64,000 nt of DNA. It comes from Micromonospora echinospora. GTDB taxonomy: Bacteria; Actinomycetota; Actinomycetes; Mycobacteriales; Micromonosporaceae. A model generated the notes under the pieces. The model made no database searches. It was not told the origin of the DNA and saw only the letters and a list, made by a program, of their open reading frames with translations. A program made the position numbers and the translations under genes. This document shows, piece by piece, positions 59,349 through 64,000 of this stretch (position 1 is the first letter of the stretch; every line of letters starts with the position of its first letter). Where the stretch lies: the NCBI RefSeq assembly GCF_014203425.1, contig NZ_JACHJC010000001.1:4056001-4120000 (forward strand), given 5' to 3'.

Positions 59349-60752
59349 TCAGTCGTTGATTCGGGTTATGTTGCGGATCTTGTTGGCGGCGTCGAGGGCG
59401 GCCACCTTGTACGCCTCGGCCAGGGTGGGGTAGTTGAACACCGCGTCGAGCAGGTAGTCGACGGTGCCGCCGCAGCCCATCACCGCCTGCCCGATGTGGA
59501 CGATCTCGGTGGCGCCGGTGCCGAACACGTGCACGCCGAGCAACCGACCGTCCTCGGGTGAGACGAGCAGTTTCAGCATCCCGTACGAGTCGCCGACGAT
59601 CTGGCCCCGGGCCAGCTCCCGGTAGCGGGCGATGCCCACCTCGAACGGGGTGGACGCCTCGGTCAGCTCCTCCTCGGACTTCCCGACGAAGCTGATCTCC
59701 GGAATGGTGTAGATGCCGATCGGTTGCAGGTCGGACATGCCGCGGGCCGGTTCGCCGCAGGCGTGCTGGGCGGCCAGCCGGCCCTGTTCCATCGAGGTGG
59801 ACGCCAGCGCCGGGAAGCCGATCACGTCGCCGACCGCGTAGATGTTGTCGACGGCGGTGCGGTAGTTGGCGTCGACGGTGATCCGGCCGCGGTGGTCGGC
59901 GGTGAGCCCGGCCGCGTCCAGCGCGAGGTCGTCGGTCTGTCCCTGCCGGCCGGCCGAGTACATCACCGTGTCCGCGACGATCTTCTTGCCGCTGCGCAGC
60001 ACGCAGAGCGCGGCGCTGCGGTGCTTCTCCACGGCGGCCACCTCCTCGCCGAAGCGGAAGGTCACCGAGAGGTCCCGCAGGTGGTACTTCAGGGACTCGA
60101 CGATCTCCTCGTCGCAGAAGTCGAGCATCCGCGGGCGGCGCTCGACCACTGTCACCTTGGTGCCGAGCGCGGCGAACAGGGAGGCGTACTCCATGCCGAT
60201 CACCCCGGCGCCGACCACGACCATGCTGCGCGGGACGGCCTGCAGGTTGATGACGCCGTCGGAGTCCACGATGGTCCGGTCGTCGAAGTCGACGCTGTCC
60301 GGGCGGGCCGGGCGGGTGCCGGCGGCGATGACCGCCTTGTCGAAGCTGATCCGGGTCTCCCGGCCGGAGCCGGCGTCGACCCAGACGGCGTGCGGGTCGG
60401 CGAACCGCCCGGTGCCGGTGATCAGCGCGACCTTGTTGCGGGCCAGCTGGTCGCGGATGACGTCGGTCTGCCGGGTGATCACGTGCTGGGTGCGGGCGGC
60501 CAGGTCCGCGACGGTGATCTCCTCCTTGACCCGGTAGCTGCTGCCGTAGAGGTCGCGCTGGCTGAGCCCGGTCAGGTAGAGGACGGCTTCGCGCAGTGTC
60601 TTGGAGGGCACGGTGCCGGTGTTGATGCACACTCCGCCGAGCATGTCGCGGCGATCGACGATGGCGACGCGGCGGCCCAGTTTGGCCGCGGCGATCGCCG
60701 CCTTCTGTCCACTCGGTCCGGAGCCCAGCACCAGCAGGTCGTAGTCATACAC
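59349..60752 (-). CDS. sthA: soluble (Si-specific) NAD(P)+ transhydrogenase
   Basis: The 467-residue flavoprotein has an FAD-binding start [40 protein letters not shown] with only one of the two redox cysteines of dihydrolipoamide dehydrogenases, the NAD-binding [20 protein letters not shown] and the C-terminal dimer domain [20 protein letters not shown]. The single Cys and the [13 protein letters not shown] wording fit SthA, which equilibrates NADH and NADPH. I take the GTG at 60752; a TTG at 60779 would add nine residues. Confidence 0.88.
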   Translation of the reverse strand: MYDYDLLVLGSGPSGQKAAIAAAKLGRRVAIVDRRDMLGGVCINTGTVPSKTLREAVLYLTGLSQRDLYGSSYRVKEEITVADLAARTQHVITRQTDVIRDQLARNKVALITGTGRFADPHAVWVDAGSGRETRISFDKAVIAAGTRPARPDSVDFDDRTIVDSDGVINLQAVPRSMVVVGAGVIGMEYASLFAALGTKVTVVERRPRMLDFCDEEIVESLKYHLRDLSVTFRFGEEVAAVEKHRSAALCVLRSGKKIVADTVMYSAGRQGQTDDLALDAAGLTADHRGRITVDANYRTAVDNIYAVGDVIGFPALASTSMEQGRLAAQHACGEPARGMSDLQPIGIYTIPEISFVGKSEEELTEASTPFEVGIARYRELARGQIVGDSYGMLKLLVSPEDGRLLGVHVFGTGATEIVHIGQAVMGCGGTVDYLLDAVFNYPTLAEAYKVAALDAANKIRNITRIND

Positions 60753-60833
60753 GAGCGCCAGCCTGGCAGGGTCTCGCAACCCGCGCCAGCGGTGGGGCTC
60801 CGCGCCGGGGGTGGAACGCGGAGCCCCACCGGG

Positions 60834-62195
60834 TCAGCGGCCCTGCAGGGCCCGGACGTTGTCGCCGAACGTCCAGCCCTTCGACCCGTCCCAGTTGACC
60901 GACCAGGTCATCAGGCCCTTCAGGCGGCCCTGGTAGGGGTTCCACGCCTGCGCAACCAGCGCCGGGCTCATGTAGCCACCGCCGGCGCCGACCTGCGCGG
61001 GCAGCCCGGGGACCTGCCGGTCGAGCGGGACGCGGACGGTGGTGCCCTGGATGACCAGGCCGGCGTCGAGGCAGTTGGTCTGGGCGACGAAACCGGCCAC
61101 CGTGCCGGCCGGGTACGAGTCACCGGCGCAGCCGTACATCGAGCCGTTGTAGTACTGCATGTTCAGCCACCACAACCGCCCGTTGTCGGCGTACTTCTTG
61201 ATGATCGGCAGGTACGCGCCCCAGATCGAGCCGTAGGTGACGCTGCCGCCGGTGACGTACGCGGTCTCCGGCGCCATGGTGAGCCCGAAGCCGGCCGGCA
61301 TCTGCGCCAGCACCCCGTCGATGATGCGGATCAGGTTGGCCTGGGAGGGGGAGAGCTGGTTGATGTTCCCGCTGCCGGTCAGGCCGGTCTCGATGTCGAT
61401 GTCGATGCCGTCGAAGTTGTGCCGCTTGAGGATCGGCACGACGGTGGCGACGAACCGGTCGGCGACCGCGCTGGAGCTGAGGTCGATGCCGGCGGTGGCG
61501 CCGCCGATGGACAGCAGCACTGTCAGTCCGGCGGCCTTGGCCTGGCACACCTGCGCCGGGGTGGGCACCTTGACGCCGGCGTCCATGCCGTCCTCCCAGA
61601 GCACTGTGCCGTCGGCGCGGATGACCGGGAACGCGGCGGTGACCACGTTGTAGCCGTGCCCGGTGATCCGGGAGTCGGTGATCGGGATCCAGCCGAGGCC
61701 GGGGTGCACGCCGTTGGCGGCGCCGTCCCAGTTCTCCCAGTAGCCCTGCAGCACCTTGCCGGCCGGCCGGGACCGCAGCGCGCAGGTGTCGCCGCCCGGC
61801 GTGGTCGGGCTGGACGACACGGTCGGCGTGGGGGAGGGCGTCCGGGTGGGGGAGACGGTCGGGGACGGGGACGGCGGCCGGGTGGTGGGGCTCGGCGACG
61901 GCGTGCCGCCGGTGCAGGCGCCGAGGTCGGTCCAGAGCGCCGGTACGGCGGCCGGGTTCCAGCCCGCGCCGGCCGGCGGGGTGTGTGTGACGAGCGCCTG
62001 GTAGAGCCGGCCGGCGTAGGTGGCGCGGCTGCCGGCGGTCCAGGTGACGCCCTCGGCCCAGGCCGGCGCGTCACACGCGACGAGCGCGCCGACGGCGCCG
62101 GTCGTGGTGGCGGCGGTGGCGGGCAGGGCGGCGGCGGTGGCGGCGAGCAGTGCGACACCACCGAGCAGTGCGGTCATCCCGCGTCCGAGTCGCAT
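60834..62195 (-). CDS. secreted GH18 chitinase with N-terminal chitin-binding module
   Basis: The 453-residue protein has a Sec signal (MTALLGGVALLAATAAALPA region, about 1-30), a CBM5/12-like module (CDAPAWAEGVTWTAGSRATY, ending WTDLGAC), a Pro/Ser/Thr linker (about 100-140) and a GH18 barrel with SIGGATAGIDL and FDGIDIDIETG, whose glutamate is the catalytic acid. It cleaves chitin outside the cell. AGGAGGT lies five bases before the ATG. It is divergent from a ROK regulator across a dyad. Confidence 0.92.
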   Translation of the reverse strand: MRLGRGMTALLGGVALLAATAAALPATAATTTGAVGALVACDAPAWAEGVTWTAGSRATYAGRLYQALVTHTPPAGAGWNPAAVPALWTDLGACTGGTPSPSPTTRPPSPSPTVSPTRTPSPTPTVSSSPTTPGGDTCALRSRPAGKVLQGYWENWDGAANGVHPGLGWIPITDSRITGHGYNVVTAAFPVIRADGTVLWEDGMDAGVKVPTPAQVCQAKAAGLTVLLSIGGATAGIDLSSSAVADRFVATVVPILKRHNFDGIDIDIETGLTGSGNINQLSPSQANLIRIIDGVLAQMPAGFGLTMAPETAYVTGGSVTYGSIWGAYLPIIKKYADNGRLWWLNMQYYNGSMYGCAGDSYPAGTVAGFVAQTNCLDAGLVIQGTTVRVPLDRQVPGLPAQVGAGGGYMSPALVAQAWNPYQGRLKGLMTWSVNWDGSKGWTFGDNVRALQGR

Positions 62196-62231
62196 GACAT
62201 ACCTCCTCATCGATGCGCCGGAGGCTATCAG

Positions 62232-62244
62232 TTAACTTTGTTAA
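62232..62244. promoter_or_regulatory. ROK-type operator TTAAC-TTT-GTTAA
   Basis: The perfect 13-bp dyad lies 37 bp upstream of the chitinase ATG in an AT-rich patch and 96 bp before the ROK gene. AT-rich TTAAC/GTTAA half-sites are typical for NagC/XylR-type ROK repressors, so the regulator probably binds here to control chitinase and itself. Confidence 0.6.
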
Positions 62245-62339
62245 ATGTAAATGCGCAGTACGCTGTCACCGCTTGGTTCACGGCGTGAACGCGATGAACG
62301 CAGGTCGCCGTCGGCGGCCGGGAAGGGACGGCGGCGGAC

Positions 62340-63584
62340 GTGGACGCCAGACGCACCACGGTGCGCGACATGCGCCGGGCCAACCGGTCGGTCCTGCTGA
62401 CCCGGATCTGGCTGGACGGCCCGCTCAGCCGCCACGAGCTGGGCCAGTCCACAGCGCTCAGCCTGGCCAGCGTCAGCAACCTGGTCGGCGAGATGATCGC
62501 CGAGGGACTGGTCGAGGAGGCCGGCTCGGTCGAGTCCGACGGCGGCCGCCCTCGCGTGCTGCTGCGCGTCGCGCCCGGCTACGGCTACCTGGTCGGCGCC
62601 GACGTCGGTGAGACCCGCGTCCAGGTGGAGCTGTTCGACCTGAGCATGACCGCGCTGGCCAAGGCGGAGTACCCGATCACCGCGGCCGATCCCGACCCCG
62701 AGCGGGTCGCCGCTCACCTGCGGCACGGCCTCGCCGCCGTCACCGAGCAGGCGGGCGTCGACCCGGCAGCGGTCCTCGGCTTCGGCGTCGCCGTGGCCGG
62801 CACCGTCGAACGCGCCGCCGACGCCGTGGTGCACGCCCAGACGCTCGGCTGGGACGGCGTCCCGCTCGGCGCGATGCTGCGCGCCGGCACCGGCGTACCG
62901 GTGCACGTGGACAACGGCGCGAAGACGCTCGGCCAGGCCGAGATGTGGTTCGGCGCCGGCCGGGGCGTCCGGCACGCGGTGGTCGCCCTGGTCGGCTCCG
63001 GCGTCGGCGCGAGCGTGGTCGCCGACGGCGTCGGCTACCGCGGCGCGCACAGCAGCGCCGGGGAGTGGGGCCACACCACCATCGTGTACGGGGGCCGCCG
63101 CTGCCGCTGCGGCAACCTCGGCTGCCTGGAGGCGTACGTCGGCGCGGAGGCGGTGCTGGACCGGTTCCGCCAGGCCAACCGGGGCCGCCCGGCGCCGGGC
63201 GCGGACGAGGAGACCGCCTTCGGTGAGCTGCTGCGCTCCACCAGCGGCGCCGCCGCGAAGGTGATCGACGAGACGGTCGGCTACCTGGGCGCCGGGGTGG
63301 CCAACCTGGTGAACCTGTTCAACCCGGAGCGGGTGGTGCTCGGCGGCTGGGCCGGGCTGGCCCTGGGCGAGCGGCACCTGCCCGCGATCCGCGAGGCCAC
63401 CGCGCGGCACGCGCTGCGCCAGCCGTACGCACAGACCTCGATCGAGCTGTGCCGGCTCGGACCGGACGCGGTGGCGATGGGCGCGGCCACCCTGCCGATG
63501 ACCCGGCTGCTGCGCGACGGCGGTGTGCCCCGCGACCCGGCCGCCCGGCCGTCCCCGGCGTGGCGGCCGGGCCGCCGGCACTGA
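62340..63584 (+). CDS. ROK family transcriptional regulator
   Basis: The 414-residue protein has an N-terminal winged helix (RRANRSVLLTRIWLDGPLSR, then LASVSNLVGEMIAEGLVEEA) and a ROK domain with AEWGH-like zinc histidine in SSAGEWGHTTIVYGG, the zinc cysteines CRCGNLGCLE and VNLFNPERVVLGGWAGLALG. ROK regulators sense sugars such as GlcNAc or glucosides. It sits between a chitinase and a beta-glucosidase and likely controls both. Confidence 0.9.
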   Translation: MDARRTTVRDMRRANRSVLLTRIWLDGPLSRHELGQSTALSLASVSNLVGEMIAEGLVEEAGSVESDGGRPRVLLRVAPGYGYLVGADVGETRVQVELFDLSMTALAKAEYPITAADPDPERVAAHLRHGLAAVTEQAGVDPAAVLGFGVAVAGTVERAADAVVHAQTLGWDGVPLGAMLRAGTGVPVHVDNGAKTLGQAEMWFGAGRGVRHAVVALVGSGVGASVVADGVGYRGAHSSAGEWGHTTIVYGGRRCRCGNLGCLEAYVGAEAVLDRFRQANRGRPAPGADEETAFGELLRSTSGAAAKVIDETVGYLGAGVANLVNLFNPERVVLGGWAGLALGERHLPAIREATARHALRQPYAQTSIELCRLGPDAVAMGAATLPMTRLLRDGGVPRDPAARPSPAWRPGRRH

Positions 63585-63611
63585 CCGGCCCGGCCCTCAC
63601 GCCGCGCGGCG

Positions 63612-64000
63612 TCAGCGCTGGCCGCGTACCCGCCGCACGGTGTCCCGGTACCACAACGCGCTGCGCTTGGGGACGCGGCGCTGCGTGTCGTAGTCGACCC
63701 GGACGATGCCGAACCGCTTGTCGTAGCCGTACGCCCACTCGAAGTTGTCCAGCAGCGACCAGGCGAAGTAGCCGCGCACGTCCGCCCCGGCCTGTCGGGC
63801 CCGGGCCACCGCCCGCAGGTGCTCGGCGAGGTAGCCGACCCGGTCGTCGTCGGCGACGAACCCGTCCGCGTCCGGCTTGTCGTCGAACGCGGCGCCGTTC
63901 TCGGTGATCACCATGGGCGTGCCCGGGTAGTCGCGGTGCAGCCGCACCAGCAGCTCGGTGAAGGACTCCGGCACGATCTCCCAGTCCATCGCGGTACGTG
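63612..64000 (-). CDS. GH1 beta-glucosidase, C-terminal part (gene runs out of the window)
   Basis: About 129 C-terminal residues are visible. They hold the catalytic nucleophile in PMVITENGAAFDD, and RGYFAWSLLDNFEWAYGYDK with the GH1 substrate-binding W-S-L-x-D-N-F-E-W-x-x-G-Y signature, ending in RRVPKRSALWYRDTV. The enzyme hydrolyses beta-glucosides from the non-reducing end. The reading frame is open to base 64000, so the start lies beyond. Confidence 0.93.
   Translation of the reverse strand, partial: RTAMDWEIVPESFTELLVRLHRDYPGTPMVITENGAAFDDKPDADGFVADDDRVGYLAEHLRAVARARQAGADVRGYFAWSLLDNFEWAYGYDKRFGIVRVDYDTQRRVPKRSALWYRDTVRRVRGQR

Noticed and set aside
61780..61920. Repetitive sequence that looked like tandem repeats
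   Set aside because: It encodes the Pro/Ser/Thr linker of the chitinase; the repetition follows from the amino-acid bias.
59724..62288. 854-codon rightward frame opposite transhydrogenase and chitinase
   Set aside because: It runs through two well-supported genes and their intergenic space and shows no protein-like motif.
1..64000. CRISPR arrays, tRNA and rRNA genes
   Set aside because: I looked for regularly spaced direct repeats and for cloverleaf-like patterns in the gaps and found none; no gap is long enough for an rRNA gene.

Overview
The window is very GC-rich DNA with actinobacterial hallmarks: many GTG starts, ATGA/GTGA stop-start overlaps, leaderless TANNNT promoters, mycothiol-era DinB proteins, HelR with a rifamycin-associated element, and WXG100/EspC-type secretion targets. 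The gene set looks most like Micromonospora or a close relative (Micromonosporaceae); that is an inference from gene content, not a database result.

Layout. 1-0.65 kb: an ECF sigma factor with the start of its anti-sigma gene. 0.7-9.1 kb: a carbohydrate region with an SGNH esterase, a sugar isomerase, a DUF993 protein and a Gfo/Idh/MocA dehydrogenase, divergent from a LacI regulator over a clear AAGCGCTT operator; then a flavin-type oxidase, a methyltransferase, a Tat-exported sugar isomerase-like protein and a NUDIX hydrolase. 9.1-10.7 kb: a degenerate arginase-like protein and a methyltransferase. 11.0-19.0 kb: an accessory island. A large nuclease-methyltransferase (Eco57I/type IIG-like) faces away from a three-gene operon made of a small DUF7019-like protein, a soluble Ser/Thr kinase-TPR-WD40 protein and an unknown 203-residue protein. 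This is the best candidate in the window for an undescribed conflict or defence system. 19.0-22.7 kb: a two-component pair with a CPBP membrane protease, and a methyltransferase. 22.7-28.1 kb: two polymorphic-toxin operons in mirror image. Each has a YbaB-like gene, a small WXG100/EspC-like protein, a CpnT-like toxin carrier and a candidate immunity gene; the toxins are a CdiA-type tRNase-like domain on one side and a separate EndoU nuclease on the other.

28.2-33.6 kb: a PLP decarboxylase, an intact IS5-family element with a -1 frameshifted transposase inserted exactly at the stop codon of a BTAD regulator, and an alpha/beta hydrolase. 33.6-39.1 kb: two ABC-2 exporters around a second two-component pair. 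39.2-41.3 kb: helR with its RAE box. 41.6-49.4 kb: TetR regulator, a YeiH-like exporter with its first helix on a separate 48-residue gene, flavin reductase, NIPSNAP protein, a WYL regulator divergent from a DinB plus AlkZ-like operon (probable genotoxin protection), a MalY/PatB C-S lyase and a GNAT enzyme. 49.4-51.8 kb: MOSC protein and AidB-like acyl-CoA dehydrogenase. 52.0-59.2 kb: a complete five-gene oligopeptide ABC importer followed by a gamma-glutamyltransferase homologue, a likely peptide/glutathione salvage unit. 59.3-64 kb: soluble transhydrogenase, a secreted GH18 chitinase divergent from a ROK regulator, and the 3' part of a GH1 beta-glucosidase.

No gap longer than about 260 bases lacks a gene. 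I saw no tRNA, rRNA or CRISPR array.
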